Shown: positions 1 through 8,612, counted from the first letter of the stretch. The stretch is 24,162 bases of DNA from Dehalococcoidia bacterium UBA2160 (GCA_002328865.1 DCWO01000078.1:1-24162); one strand, 5' to 3'. Numbers and translations: made by a program. The notes: generated by a model not told the origin, from the letters alone.

Positions 1-161
1 CCATTTGAGCTGACAGCCAACAGAACCGTCGACGCCGCGGCCGACGAGTGAGACGCGCCAGAGCCGGCTCGGAGGCGGATTTCCCGGTCGCCGGCCAAGC
101 CCACAACCAACATCAGGACAGTGGCCGAGATCATATACATGAGGCAAATGCGAAGTTTCAT
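1..161 (-). CDS. N-terminus of a secreted or membrane protein, cut by the window edge
   Basis: An open frame runs leftward from an ATG at 161 off the window edge (53 complete codons, no stop). It begins with Met-Lys-Leu-Arg, followed by about 20 mostly hydrophobic residues (ICLMYMISATVLMLVVGLAG), then a charged stretch and an Ala/Ser-rich segment. This is a typical signal peptide or N-terminal anchor. A good ribosome site (GGGAG) lies about 6 bases upstream of the ATG on the minus strand. It is divergent from the NHL-repeat gene. The product cannot be identified from 53 residues. The competing reading, a 16-codon plus-strand tail ending in TGA at 49-51, has no comparable support. Confidence 0.5.
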   Translation of the reverse strand, partial: MKLRICLMYMISATVLMLVVGLAGDREIRLRAGSGASHSSAAASTVLLAVSSN

Positions 162-190
162 GGTCACTCCCTTTCGGCCAGCAATAATAG

Positions 191-211
191 GGCAATGTGC
201 ATGCAATTGCC
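191..211. promoter_or_regulatory. Near-perfect palindrome between divergent genes
   Basis: GGCAAT at 191-196 and ATTGCC at 206-211 flank the self-complementary TGCATGCA. Removing G197 gives a perfect 20-base palindrome. It lies in the 247-base gap between the divergent left-edge gene and the NHL gene, where a dimeric regulator could bind. No regulator gene is adjacent, so the role is inference. I see no other clear signal in the rest of this gap. Confidence 0.3.
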
Positions 212-408
212 AGGCGTGCGCTGGTCAGATCACGTCGGTCTTCTGGCCGATCGCGGCCAAAACAATGAGAAGCAGCTCATCCAGGGCGAAGCATGGCCGC
301 GTCATGTGTCCAACGGCGCTGCCTCGGTCTACCAGGTTGACCCTCGAACAAGCCGGAGATAGAATCGCGGTGACTGAGATCGAGAATCGACACAGGAGGC
401 AATCTCTG

Positions 409-1275
409 ATGGCGATCGTGGGATCGGGCGACTACAGGTACGAGCGAGTTCCGTCGTGGCCGAACATGCCAAAGTACTGGGCGTTCGGGGCCGCGTCGGA
501 CGGTGCGGTCAACTCCAAGGACGAGGTCCACATATTCAGCCGGGGCGACCACCCGCTGACGATCTGGGACCCGGACGGCAATTTCATCTCGTCGTGGGGC
601 GAGGCGACATTCTCCGCCAACCCGCATGGCATCTACATCGCGCCCAACGACAATGTCTGGCTCGTGGACCGCGACTACCACATCGCGACTGAGTACACGC
701 CGGGCGGCGAGACGATCCGGACGTTAGGAAACAAACTCGCGCCCTCGCCTTCGTTCCAAGGCATGCCGTTCAACATGCCGTCGGGAATCGCGATTGCTCC
801 CAACGGCGAGCTGTTCGTCTCAGACGGCTATGGCGGGCATCGTGTCCACAAGTTCAGCGCCGAGGGCGAGCTGCTGCTCTCGTGGGGCAAGCAGGGCACG
901 GGCCCCGGTGAGTTCGCGTTGGTCCACAACATCTGGGTGGACAAGGACAGCCGAGTCATCGTCTGCGACCGCGAAAACAACCGCATCCAGATATTCGACG
1001 CCAACGGCGCTTTCATCGAGGAGTGGACCGACATGGTTCAGCCGGGTGACGTGTGGATCCACGACGACCTCGTCTACGTCATCGAGCAGGGCGGCGGCAA
1101 CGCGGTCAGCATCTGGACGCCGAACGGCGAGCTCGTCACCCGCTGGCGCGGCAACGAAGGCGCGGGGCAGGGCACGCTCTTGGGCGGACACGGCCTGTGC
1201 GTCGACTCGCACGGCAGCATCTACGTAACCGAAATCGGCCAGGGCGAGCGCGTGTCCAAGTTCGTGCGTGTGTAG
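409..1275 (+). CDS. NHL-repeat six-bladed beta-propeller protein
   Basis: The 288-residue product is a beta-propeller of NHL-type repeats. Several blades show the pattern of a hydrophobic-Asp-x-G turn, then a V-D-or-D-R strand, then an 'I-F-D-x-x-G' strand: 'GIYIAPNDNVWLVDRDYH' near residue 80, 'GIAIAPNGELFVSDGYGGH' near 130, 'WVDKDSRVIVCDRENNRI' near 180 and 'GLCVDSHGSIYVTEIG' near 265. The order resembles the lyase-like propellers of the peptidyl-alpha-hydroxyglycine alpha-amidating lyase group, but enzymatic activity cannot be claimed. The start at 409 is chosen because AGGAGG lies 9 bases upstream and the protein fold begins directly after it; the frame stays open further upstream, but without a propeller-like sequence. 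No signal peptide is seen. Such proteins are numerous in SAR202-type genomes (established knowledge, from memory). Confidence 0.85.
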   Translation: MAIVGSGDYRYERVPSWPNMPKYWAFGAASDGAVNSKDEVHIFSRGDHPLTIWDPDGNFISSWGEATFSANPHGIYIAPNDNVWLVDRDYHIATEYTPGGETIRTLGNKLAPSPSFQGMPFNMPSGIAIAPNGELFVSDGYGGHRVHKFSAEGELLLSWGKQGTGPGEFALVHNIWVDKDSRVIVCDRENNRIQIFDANGAFIEEWTDMVQPGDVWIHDDLVYVIEQGGGNAVSIWTPNGELVTRWRGNEGAGQGTLLGGHGLCVDSHGSIYVTEIGQGERVSKFVRV

Positions 1276-1371
1276 TGTGAGGTGAGCAGGGGCTCGGCGT
1301 GAACACCGAGGCCACCGGTGGCTTGGCGCGCCGGCGCTCTGGGCGTTCACGCCCAAGCCCGCGTCTCGCTT

Positions 1372-2184
1372 CTACGGCGCCCTCGCCACCGCCAATCCCA
1401 CGACGCTCGACGCGCCGGCCTGCTTCAGCGCGGATGCACACGCGGACATCGTCGCGCTTGTCGTCACCAGGCCGTCAACGAGCATAATGCGTCTACCGGA
1501 TAATTCATCCCCACAGGAGAAGTTGTCCAGGACGTTGAGCCATCGGTCGTCTCGATTCGGGCTCAGAAGCTGGGATCGGGCGTCGCGAGTTCGCAGAAGC
1601 ACGTCGCTCACCACCGGGACGTCGACGAGCTTTCCGAGCTCGGTGGCGATCAGCACGGCCTGGTTGAAGCCTCGCGATCGGAGTCGCCGAGGGTGACTCG
1701 GCACGGGCACGATGACGTCGGCGGCGATGGGTCTGGCTTCGAGGAGCGCCGCCAGCAACTCCGCCATCTCCGGCGCCACTGCGCGAAGATTGCCGAATTT
1801 GAGCCGTGTGATGGCGCCGTGAATGGGACTGGTGTCGACGTACAGGTACGCGGCCGCGATTCGATCGATCTCAGGGACTTTGCTTCGACACCATCGGCAC
1901 GTTCCGGAGGCCCCGGGTCGAGCGCATACCTGGCAGTAGGGCGGACGAAGCCGGGGCATCGCATCGCGACATACCTGGCAGATCGTCTTGCCTTGCGCGC
2001 CGCACCCGAGGCAGTGGAGTGGGTACAGTGTGTCCAGGGCTTCATCGGCGACTTTGGAGAGCGCTGCCCGCCAACCGGCGCGCAGCAAACCAGTGGTTGG
2101 AGAGCCCTGCTGGTCTTGTTCACGAGGGCGATCCGAGAGGTCCGTGCGCCGGCGTTCGTGGCCTGAACGATCAGGACTGGTCAT
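1372..2184 (-). CDS. comF: ComF-family phosphoribosyltransferase-like protein
   Basis: About 270 residues with the ComF layout. An N-terminal zinc-ribbon region has C-x2-C pairs (HCLGCG, CQVC, CQVC, CRWC), and a type I phosphoribosyltransferase domain follows ('VIVPVPSHPRRLRSRGFNQA' and the C-terminal PRPP loop). ComF proteins are linked to DNA uptake and to primosome loading in competent bacteria, but in most bacteria the role is not settled. The PRPP loop reads VDGLVTTSAT where the family usually has VDDVxTTGAT, so the second acidic residue is missing and PRPP binding may be altered. The ATG at 2184 is preferred over a GTG at 2196 because AAGGG lies 11 bases upstream of it. The gene follows pepN on the same strand after a gap of about 60 bases and is probably cotranscribed with it. 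Confidence 0.85.
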   Translation of the reverse strand: MTSPDRSGHERRRTDLSDRPREQDQQGSPTTGLLRAGWRAALSKVADEALDTLYPLHCLGCGAQGKTICQVCRDAMPRLRPPYCQVCARPGASGTCRWCRSKVPEIDRIAAAYLYVDTSPIHGAITRLKFGNLRAVAPEMAELLAALLEARPIAADVIVPVPSHPRRLRSRGFNQAVLIATELGKLVDVPVVSDVLLRTRDARSQLLSPNRDDRWLNVLDNFSCGDELSGRRIMLVDGLVTTSATMSACASALKQAGASSVVGLAVARAP

Positions 2185-2246
2185 CGATTGCTGCACCCTT
2201 AAGGGTCACCCGGCTCAGCATATGCATCCACGACGCCTTGGGCCGG

Positions 2247-4844
2247 TCACCCCACAAGCCAGCGGCCGAGATCGTCGCGGTTCTTGTCGAGCCAGCCGAT
2301 GTTCAACGACATTCGTTCGAGCGACTGCCTGACGGCGCGCTCGGCGCCGGGGACCGGATTGTCGGTGAAGAATCGCTGAACGTCTTCGCGGCGCTCTTCG
2401 GTCGTGAACATCGACGTGAGGCTGACGAGGTGCATGAGGCCGAAGCCGCCCTCACCGTATCTGCGGTCGAACTCCGCCCAGTTGTCCTTCACGAACTCCC
2501 ACGCTATGTCGAGTCCATGCCGGTTGCCGGCAACGGCAGATACGCCCCGGATGGTGTCCTGGCTCCGCACCTCAGGACCCAGCGATCGCTCCAGCGTCTC
2601 CTTCAGCAGATCGGGCTGGGTGTAGCTGCACAGCGCATACAGGAAGCGGATCTTCTGCTCATGCAGCGTTTCGGCCTTTTCCAGGTCCCACATCAGGTCG
2701 TAAGTTGCCCGGCTGCCTCGTTGCGCGGCCATCGCGAACACGACGGCCCGAGTGTCCGGGTTAACGTTGGCGGGGTCTTCGACGTAGCGTTCGAATCTTC
2801 GACTCGCCTCGGCCAGAGTGTCCTCGTCCTCGAAGTGGCCGAGCTCGCTCAGGGCAGTGCTACGAAGGAGGGCGTCGCGGTGTCCCTCGTTGGGAGCTGC
2901 ATCCCAGCCGATCTGGTCGCCTATCGGCTTGAAGATGCCGCGGGCGAACGCCTGGAAGCGAGGATAGAACTCCTCGGTCGCCACTAGACCGTCGAGACCG
3001 TTCAGGTTGGCGGCCAGATCACCGCAAACCGATGCGTCGTTCTCCGCGGCATATGCCTCTGCGATCGTCAAGAAGTCGGTTGCGGGCAGATGTCCGGCCT
3101 TCGCCAGGGCGTACGTGTCGTTTTGGATTCCCAGCCTGTCCGCCGCAGGAAGAGTCTTGCTGCGTATCGGGGCGACAAGCTTTTGGAGTTCATCTGTCGG
3201 GTACCGTACCCGGTAGAACGCGGTGTGGAGCGGGTTGACTTTGATCCACTCGTCAGTGGTGCCGTACGAGGCCGGCTTCAAGCTGACCGTCGTGGCATCG
3301 GTTTCCATCAGGGTGCGGACTGGATTTGCGTCGCTGGCCGTGCGGGCGCCAACCGGAACCTTCCATCGGCCGTCCCGCGACTCACCGGCGCCCAGGACGT
3401 CCTCGTACATGAAGCGGCGTTGAGTCAGCCCAACCTCCATGCCGTCGGAGTTTCTGTCGACGCTGACGTCCAGCACCGGATAGCCGGTCTGCGTGGTCCA
3501 AGTGTCCATGATTTCGGCGACGGGCAGCCCCGACGCCTCGCCGAGTGCGTTCCACAGATCGCGGGTTCGGGCGTTGCCGTACCTGTGCCGGTCCAAGTAG
3601 ATGCGGAGGCCGTCCCGAAAGGTGTCCGGGCTCAGGTACTGCTCCAGCATCCTGATTATCGACGCGCCCTTGCTGTAGCTGATCGCGTCGAAAAGCTGCC
3701 CGATTTCGGCAGGGTTGTTGACTTCTTGCTCGATGGGATGCGAGTTCGCCAGGCCGTCCAAGCTGAGGGCGGTCGTGGTGTCGTGGGTGAGGAACTGGGT
3801 CCACATCTCCCACTCCGGGTGCAGAACGTCAACGGCTTTATCTCCCATCCACGACGCAAAGCTTTCGTTGAGCCAGAGATCGTCCCACCAGGCCATCGTG
3901 ACCAAGTCTCCGAACCACATGTGGGCCATTTCGTGCGAGATGATGGCCGCGACGATTTCGCGTGTGACCGCGGAGCTGTGGTCCGGGTCCACCAGCAGCG
4001 CCGTCTCTCGGTAGGTGATCGCGCCCCAGTTCTCCATGGCGCCGGCGGCGAAATCGGGGATCGCCAGGTGGTCCAGCTTGGAAAGCGGGAAGGGGATTCC
4101 GAAGTAGTCGTTGAAGTAGGCCAGGAGGTCTATCGACGTCTCGAGAGCGAACCGGCCCTTCTCTTCGTTGCCTTTCGTCGCCCACACGCGGATCAGCGTG
4201 CCGTCCGGAGTCGTGTCTTCGATGCAAGCCAGATCGCCGACCACGAAGGCCAGCAGGTACGTAGACATGACAGGGGTGGGCGCGAACCGCACAGCGATTC
4301 TGGAGCCGGATCGTTCATCGCGGGATACGATCTCGGTGTTGGACACAGCTTCCAGGTGAGACGGAACGACCAAAGTCACGTCGAACGTCGCCTTCCGGGC
4401 AGGCTCGTCCCAGCAGGGGAAGGCGCGCCTGGCGTCGGTCGACTCGAACTGGGTTGCGGCCAGGTGCTTCTCGGCGCCGTCGAGGTCCTGGTAGTCCGAG
4501 CGATAAAAACCGCGAAGTTTGTCGTTGAGCTCGCCGGTGAATCCGATGGCCATCGTGGCTGGCCCTACAGGCAATGCCGATTCGAAGACGAACGTCACGG
4601 TCTCCGCGTCGGCGTCGAACACGGTTTCCCGCGCCTGCTGATCCGACCCTGCCGCGGTGACGAAGCACGACTGAATCTCGATCTCCATGCAGTTGAGGAC
4701 GATTCGGTCAGTGGGTTGGACGATTTCGAGCACCACCGTCTCGGAGCCCTCGAACGTGAAGTTTTCGAAATTCGGCTCCAGCTCCAGGGCGTACCCTCTC
4801 GGGTTCACGTCCTGAGGAAGCGCGTCGGGTGTCGATTCGGTCAT
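2247..4844 (-). CDS. pepN: M1-family zinc aminopeptidase
   Basis: The 865-residue product is an M1 metallo-aminopeptidase that removes N-terminal amino acids from peptides, probably in the cytoplasm because no signal peptide is seen. The substrate-binding exopeptidase motif GAMENWG is at about residues 268-274. The zinc motif HExxH is H304-E305-M-A-H308, and the third ligand E327 lies in NESFA, the normal 18 residues after the second His. The catalytic Tyr lies in 'DAISYSKGASI'. The length and the long helical C-terminal domain match the puromycin-sensitive aminopeptidase and ERAP type. The ATG at 4844 has AGGA about 9 bases upstream. It heads a likely pepN-comF pair. The 151 bases between it and the crotonase gene show no clear promoter. 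Confidence 0.95.
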   Translation of the reverse strand: MTESTPDALPQDVNPRGYALELEPNFENFTFEGSETVVLEIVQPTDRIVLNCMEIEIQSCFVTAAGSDQQARETVFDADAETVTFVFESALPVGPATMAIGFTGELNDKLRGFYRSDYQDLDGAEKHLAATQFESTDARRAFPCWDEPARKATFDVTLVVPSHLEAVSNTEIVSRDERSGSRIAVRFAPTPVMSTYLLAFVVGDLACIEDTTPDGTLIRVWATKGNEEKGRFALETSIDLLAYFNDYFGIPFPLSKLDHLAIPDFAAGAMENWGAITYRETALLVDPDHSSAVTREIVAAIISHEMAHMWFGDLVTMAWWDDLWLNESFASWMGDKAVDVLHPEWEMWTQFLTHDTTTALSLDGLANSHPIEQEVNNPAEIGQLFDAISYSKGASIIRMLEQYLSPDTFRDGLRIYLDRHRYGNARTRDLWNALGEASGLPVAEIMDTWTTQTGYPVLDVSVDRNSDGMEVGLTQRRFMYEDVLGAGESRDGRWKVPVGARTASDANPVRTLMETDATTVSLKPASYGTTDEWIKVNPLHTAFYRVRYPTDELQKLVAPIRSKTLPAADRLGIQNDTYALAKAGHLPATDFLTIAEAYAAENDASVCGDLAANLNGLDGLVATEEFYPRFQAFARGIFKPIGDQIGWDAAPNEGHRDALLRSTALSELGHFEDEDTLAEASRRFERYVEDPANVNPDTRAVVFAMAAQRGSRATYDLMWDLEKAETLHEQKIRFLYALCSYTQPDLLKETLERSLGPEVRSQDTIRGVSAVAGNRHGLDIAWEFVKDNWAEFDRRYGEGGFGLMHLVSLTSMFTTEERREDVQRFFTDNPVPGAERAVRQSLERMSLNIGWLDKNRDDLGRWLVG

Positions 4845-4995
4845 ATGGTTGTTCCTGTCAATTCCAGAATCGGGATGGCAAAGTCATCGACACCGTCGAT
4901 GCATGGCGTCGTTTCAGTCGGTCACGCGCACGACCGCCCTGGGATCTCGGCGATGGCCAACGACCCAGACGATCACTCGCGACGTGTCGACAACG

Positions 4996-5787
4996 TCACT
5001 TAGCCGTCCAGTTGGGTTTGCGCTTTTCCGAGAACGCCCGCGGGCCCTCAACACGGTCAGCAGATGCGACCTGGAGCCGTTGCTGGCTGTAGCTTCGGGC
5101 GAAGGCAATGTCGAGAGGCGAGTCTAGTCCCTGCAGCGCCATCTGTTTGCTTGCTCGGACCGACAACGGAGCGCATTCGAGTATCTCACTCGCCCAGCGT
5201 TCTGCGGCAGGCATCAAGTCGGCCAGAGGCACGACCTCGTTTACCAGACCCAGACGATGCGCGTCCTCGGCCTTGATTCTCGTCGCGGTGAGCATCATGC
5301 CCATGGCGATCTTCAGCGGGATGTGGCGAGGCAGCCGATGGACTCCGCCGGCGCCCGCGTAGAGCCCGACCCGCGGCTCCGGCAATCCGACCTCAGCGTG
5401 GTCGGCGGCGATCACGATGTCGCACGCCAAAGCCAGCTCGAATCCGCCGCCCAGCGCGTAGCCGTTGACTGCCGCGATGAGCGGCTTCCAGCAATCGAAC
5501 TCGGCCGTGATGCCGCCGAACGGCACCCGTGCCGCAGCTCGCTCAGGCCGGTCGCGATCCTGATCTTGCTCGGCCGTGTACCGGAGGTCGTTTCCGGCGC
5601 TGAACGCGCGGTCTCCCTTGCCGGTGAGTATCGCGATCCAGACTTCGGGGTCGTCTCGGAAGTCCTCGAAAACCTCGCGCAACTCGGCGCTGGCAGGGGG
5701 ATGTAGGGCGTTCAACCGCTCCGGCCTGTTGATTGTGACGTAGGCGAGTCGCCCCTTCTTCTCGTATGTTATGTATTCATATGCCAT
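4996..5787 (-). CDS. Enoyl-CoA hydratase/isomerase (crotonase) family protein
   Basis: The 263-residue product has a complete crotonase fold: 'VTINRPERLNAL' near the N-terminus, the oxyanion-hole strand 'RAFSAGNDL' near 70, and 'AAVNGYALGGGFELALACD' near 115. The two glutamates used for water addition in enoyl-CoA hydratases are both present (GGGFELALACD and GLPEPRVGLYAGAGG), so a hydratase or dehydratase on an acyl-CoA is plausible. The exact substrate cannot be told. The ATG at 5787 is chosen because GAGG lies 7 bases upstream and the core begins at once. The gene has its own promoter in the divergent region shared with the LLM oxidoreductase gene. Nearby CoA-transferase and flavoprotein genes suggest degradation of an organic acid through CoA esters (inference). 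Confidence 0.92.
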   Translation of the reverse strand: MAYEYITYEKKGRLAYVTINRPERLNALHPPASAELREVFEDFRDDPEVWIAILTGKGDRAFSAGNDLRYTAEQDQDRDRPERAAARVPFGGITAEFDCWKPLIAAVNGYALGGGFELALACDIVIAADHAEVGLPEPRVGLYAGAGGVHRLPRHIPLKIAMGMMLTATRIKAEDAHRLGLVNEVVPLADLMPAAERWASEILECAPLSVRASKQMALQGLDSPLDIAFARSYSQQRLQVASADRVEGPRAFSEKRKPNWTAK

Positions 5788-5824
5788 TGATGCACCTCTG
5801 TTTTCCACATGATCTCAAGACGCG

Positions 5825-5853
5825 AGTATATCAGAATGGCGCCTCTCTGATAA
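5825..5853 (-). promoter_or_regulatory. Promoter of the crotonase gene with overlapping inverted repeat
   Basis: On the minus strand TTATCA (5853-5848) and TATACT (5830-5825) are separated by 17 bases, a good sigma-70-type promoter about 40-60 bases upstream of the crotonase start. An inverted repeat, TATCAGA (5829-5835) and TCTGATA (5846-5852) with a 10-base spacer, covers exactly the space between the -35 and -10 boxes, the usual place for a repressor operator. Both the promoter and the operator are sequence inferences. Confidence 0.5.
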
Positions 5854-5903
5854 CCATAAGCACTGCCGAAAGCGCTGACAGGAACGTGCCTATTTTGCGT
5901 GGA

Positions 5904-5917
5904 TGCGACCGGTCGCA
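5904..5917. promoter_or_regulatory. 14-base perfect palindrome upstream of the LLM oxidoreductase gene
   Basis: TGCGACCGGTCGCA is a perfect 14-base palindrome. It sits 8 bases upstream of an extended -10-like sequence, TGC-TAGAAT (5923-5931), which precedes the LLM oxidoreductase gene. The position fits an operator. No -35 box lies at 17 bases (the nearest TTGCGT is 25 bases away), which would fit an activator-dependent or extended -10 promoter. Confidence 0.35.
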
Positions 5918-5978
5918 AGGTTTGCTAGAATGGCGGCGCCAAATCAAAAGAAGAAAGCGCGAACGGGAGGCGTCAGAC

Positions 5979-6998
5979 ATGAAGGTCACCACCGCTTTGA
6001 GCGGCCGTAAACCCAGTGAGATCGCGGAATCCGCCAAGCGGGCTGACCGGCTTGGGTTCGACATCGTCTCGTCGAGCGAGACCAATCACAACCCGTTCCT
6101 GCCGCTTGCCATCGCCGCCGAGCACACCGAGAACGTGACCATGCGCACGTCGATCGCGCTGGCGTTCGCCCGAAGCCCGATGGACATGGCGTACATCGCA
6201 TGGGACCTTGCCGACCTCTCCCAGGGCCGGTTCACGCTTGGGCTGGGGAGCCAGGTCAAAGGGCACATCGTCCGACGGTTCGGAATGAATTGGTCGGCGC
6301 CGGCGCCCAAGATGCGGGAGTATATCAAAGCGCTTCGACACATCTGGAACGCATGGCAAACCCAAGGCAAGATCGAGTACTTCAGCGACAACTACAACTT
6401 TAACCTGATGCCGCCATTCTTCACCCCGGAGCCGATCGACCACCCGGACATCAAGGTTTACATCTCAGCCGTCAACACGAACATGCTCGGAGTTGCAGGC
6501 GAGGTGTGCGACGGCGTGCTCGTCCACGGATTCAGCACCCACAAGTACACGCAAGAATTCATCTTGCCCCAGATCGCCAGAGGCGCCTCTCGGGCCGGAC
6601 GCACGCTGGAGGACCTGGACATCAGCACCGGCGGATTCATCGTCACGGGCCGCACCGAAGAGGAACTCGAGCAGCAGCGACAGGTCACCAAGCGACGTAT
6701 CTCGTTCTACGCGTCGACTCGGAGCTACCTCCCCGTGATGAGCGCCCACGGATGGGACGACACGGCAGCGAAGCTCTACCGCATGTCGATCGACGGCAAG
6801 TGGGGCGAGATGCCCGGCCTGATAACCGACGACATGCTCGACGCCTTCTCCGTAATCGGCACCCACGACGAGATCGTGCCTAGACTCAAAGCCACCTACT
6901 CTGGCTACGCGTCGTCAATCGGCTTCGACATCCCGACCCCAACCCCCGCCGACGAAGACCGCCTGAAAGGCATGATCGAGGAACTGCAGAAACCGTAG
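5979..6998 (+). CDS. LLM-class (F420-dependent type) oxidoreductase
   Basis: The 339-residue TIM-barrel protein belongs to the luciferase-like monooxygenase superfamily. Conserved landmarks include 'MKVTTALSGRKPSEIAESAK' at the N-terminus, 'MRTSIALAFARSPMDMAYIA', the cofactor-binding turn 'LSQGRFTLGLGSQVKGHI' near residue 90, and the C-terminal 'VIGTHDEIVPRLKATYSG'. The pattern fits the F420-dependent oxidoreductase subgroup known from mycobacteria and Chloroflexota (MSMEG_2256-type, from memory). Whether the cofactor is F420 or FMN cannot be decided here, and the substrate is unknown. The start at 5979 is supported by GGGAGG 8 bases upstream; the longer open frame upstream overlaps the divergent promoter region and is not used. 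The downstream gap to the TcuA-like gene is only 89 bases, and the two genes converge. Confidence 0.9.
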   Translation: MKVTTALSGRKPSEIAESAKRADRLGFDIVSSSETNHNPFLPLAIAAEHTENVTMRTSIALAFARSPMDMAYIAWDLADLSQGRFTLGLGSQVKGHIVRRFGMNWSAPAPKMREYIKALRHIWNAWQTQGKIEYFSDNYNFNLMPPFFTPEPIDHPDIKVYISAVNTNMLGVAGEVCDGVLVHGFSTHKYTQEFILPQIARGASRAGRTLEDLDISTGGFIVTGRTEEELEQQRQVTKRRISFYASTRSYLPVMSAHGWDDTAAKLYRMSIDGKWGEMPGLITDDMLDAFSVIGTHDEIVPRLKATYSGYASSIGFDIPTPTPADEDRLKGMIEELQKP

Positions 6999-7087
6999 CG
7001 GGCAGGGGAGCGGGACTCGGCCCAAAGACTTGGCCATCAGCCATCAGCCGTTAGTGCTCTGGCAGTTCACGGCCAAGCTGGCATCCC

Positions 7088-8566
7088 TCAACCAGCGTGC
7101 CTCGCCGCGTTGGCGCCGGCTATGCGACCGAACACGGAGCCCAGCATGAGGCCCGAACCGGTCGAGAAGTGCCGGTAGTACAGGCCGCCGATGGCCTCGC
7201 CTGTCGCGAACAGTCCGGGGATCGGCTCGTATGCGCCGTCGAGGACGCGTGCTTCCGGGTCCACGGCCAAGCCTCCGTACGTAAAGAGGATTGTGGTGGT
7301 TACCCTGTAGGCGACGAACGGCGGCTGGTCCAGGCGCCGGGCCCAGTTGGACCTGGGCGGAGTCAGACCGACCGCGCCTTTGCCGTCTTTGATGTTCAGG
7401 TTGAGGACCCCGTCCTGCACCGCTGCATTGAACTCGGTCATTGTGTTCCGAAGCGTTTCAGGGTCCAGGCTCAGCTCGTGAGCTAGTTCCTCCCAGGTGT
7501 CGGCGATCACGGGACGGCCGCCCACGGCGTATGGGCCTTCGACCATGGGGGCGGTTTGCTGATCGAAAATCTGGTAGGCCACCCCGTCGGGTTGGGCCCA
7601 GATTGCCTGCCCCAGTTCGACTCCGCCGGTGGCGTGGAAGTCGGCGCCCTCATCCGTAAAACGCCGTCCCTCGGTGTTGACCATGATTCCCAGCCTGCTT
7701 GAGTTGCGGGAGTACAGGTTGCCCATCGTCAGGACCCCGGCGTCGGGCGAGTCCAGGTCCGCGGGCGCGGAGTCGCTGCGCGACCAGGCGCCGCTTGTGA
7801 ATGCGCCGATCTCCCGAGCCCTGTCCAGAACCTCTCCGGTGTTGTATCGAGAGCCTCGAACTTTCATCCGATCCCAACCTGGTCCCAGGTAGCGTGCGCG
7901 CATCTCCGGGCTTGCCTGGAATCCGCCGCTTCCCAGCACCACGGCGCCCGCTTCCAGCGACTGGATCTCACCGCCGGTCTTGACCCGCACGCCGCAGACC
8001 CCGCCATGATCGTCAGTGAGAAAACCGACGGCAGAGGCGCTGCACACGACGTCGACGCCCTGTCCCTCAGCCGCGTGGAAGAGTTGCTGCATGAGTCCGG
8101 CGCCGCCGCCCCATGCCGTGAGCTCGTTGCCGGGCAAGAAAGTGTCGCGATCTTCTTGTCGAGGTGACTGCCGGTTCAACTCCCACCGTACGCCCAGCCG
8201 CGTCTGCATCCAGCGCATCGTGTCGTACGACTCGTCCACAAGCACGCGAACGAGTTCGGGGTCGGCGCGCCCTTCGGAGAGTCGGATCAAGTCGTCGGAG
8301 TACGTCTCGGCCGTATACGGGCCCATGTCCATCCGAGCCACCTCGGCGGGCGTGGTGTCCGGGACCAGGGAAAGCACGTCCTCCGAACCCTGGTGAGCGA
8401 ATCGGAACAATCCGCCGCTGAAGGCGCTGTTCCCGCCTTTCACCTCGGCCGGCGCCTTTTCGAGCACCAACACTCGCGCCCCTTCCTCTCGAGCGGCCAA
8501 AGCAGCGCACATGGCCGCGTTTCCCGCTCCCACCACGATGACGTCAAAGCGGTCTTGTTCGGCCAT
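7088..8566 (-). CDS. FAD-dependent dehydrogenase, TcuA (tricarballylate dehydrogenase)-like
   Basis: The 492-residue flavoprotein belongs to the fumarate reductase/succinate dehydrogenase FAD superfamily. The N-terminal dinucleotide fold 'VIVVGAGNAAMCAALAAREE' is followed by 'KGGNSAFSGGLFRFA', the FAD cap region, and a C-terminal 'GLFATGEAIGGLYYRHFSTG' in which the Gly-rich loop closes on FAD. This matches the TcuA/CobZ branch, where TcuA oxidises tricarballylate to cis-aconitate; the true substrate here is unknown. ATG at 8566 is chosen over an upstream TTG because a G-rich ribosome site (AGGGGGG) lies 9 bases ahead. No heme-binding TcuB partner is adjacent. The gene lies just downstream of the selenoprotein MerB gene on the same strand, but about 155 bases and a weak hairpin separate them. 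Confidence 0.85.
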   Translation of the reverse strand: MAEQDRFDVIVVGAGNAAMCAALAAREEGARVLVLEKAPAEVKGGNSAFSGGLFRFAHQGSEDVLSLVPDTTPAEVARMDMGPYTAETYSDDLIRLSEGRADPELVRVLVDESYDTMRWMQTRLGVRWELNRQSPRQEDRDTFLPGNELTAWGGGAGLMQQLFHAAEGQGVDVVCSASAVGFLTDDHGGVCGVRVKTGGEIQSLEAGAVVLGSGGFQASPEMRARYLGPGWDRMKVRGSRYNTGEVLDRAREIGAFTSGAWSRSDSAPADLDSPDAGVLTMGNLYSRNSSRLGIMVNTEGRRFTDEGADFHATGGVELGQAIWAQPDGVAYQIFDQQTAPMVEGPYAVGGRPVIADTWEELAHELSLDPETLRNTMTEFNAAVQDGVLNLNIKDGKGAVGLTPPRSNWARRLDQPPFVAYRVTTTILFTYGGLAVDPEARVLDGAYEPIPGLFATGEAIGGLYYRHFSTGSGLMLGSVFGRIAGANAARHAG

Positions 8567-8612
8567 CCGTTTCAACCCCCCTAAAAGACTTGACCGTGTT
8601 TACGTTTCAACC

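Noticed and set aside
48..362. A plus-strand gene of 104 codons at the left edge
   Set aside because: It has no ribosome site, its composition is irregular, and it overlaps the better-supported minus-strand signal-peptide gene.
820..1356. A 178-codon minus-strand frame under the NHL gene
   Set aside because: It is a shadow of the propeller gene, with no ribosome site or recognisable domain.
2019..2987. A 322-codon plus-strand frame overlapping pepN and comF
   Set aside because: It is antisense to two recognised genes and shows no motif.
3090..5003. A 637-codon open frame on the plus strand opposite pepN
   Set aside because: It is antisense to a full-length, motif-complete aminopeptidase; its Arg/Val/Gly-rich translation has no domain and comes from GC-rich codon shadows.
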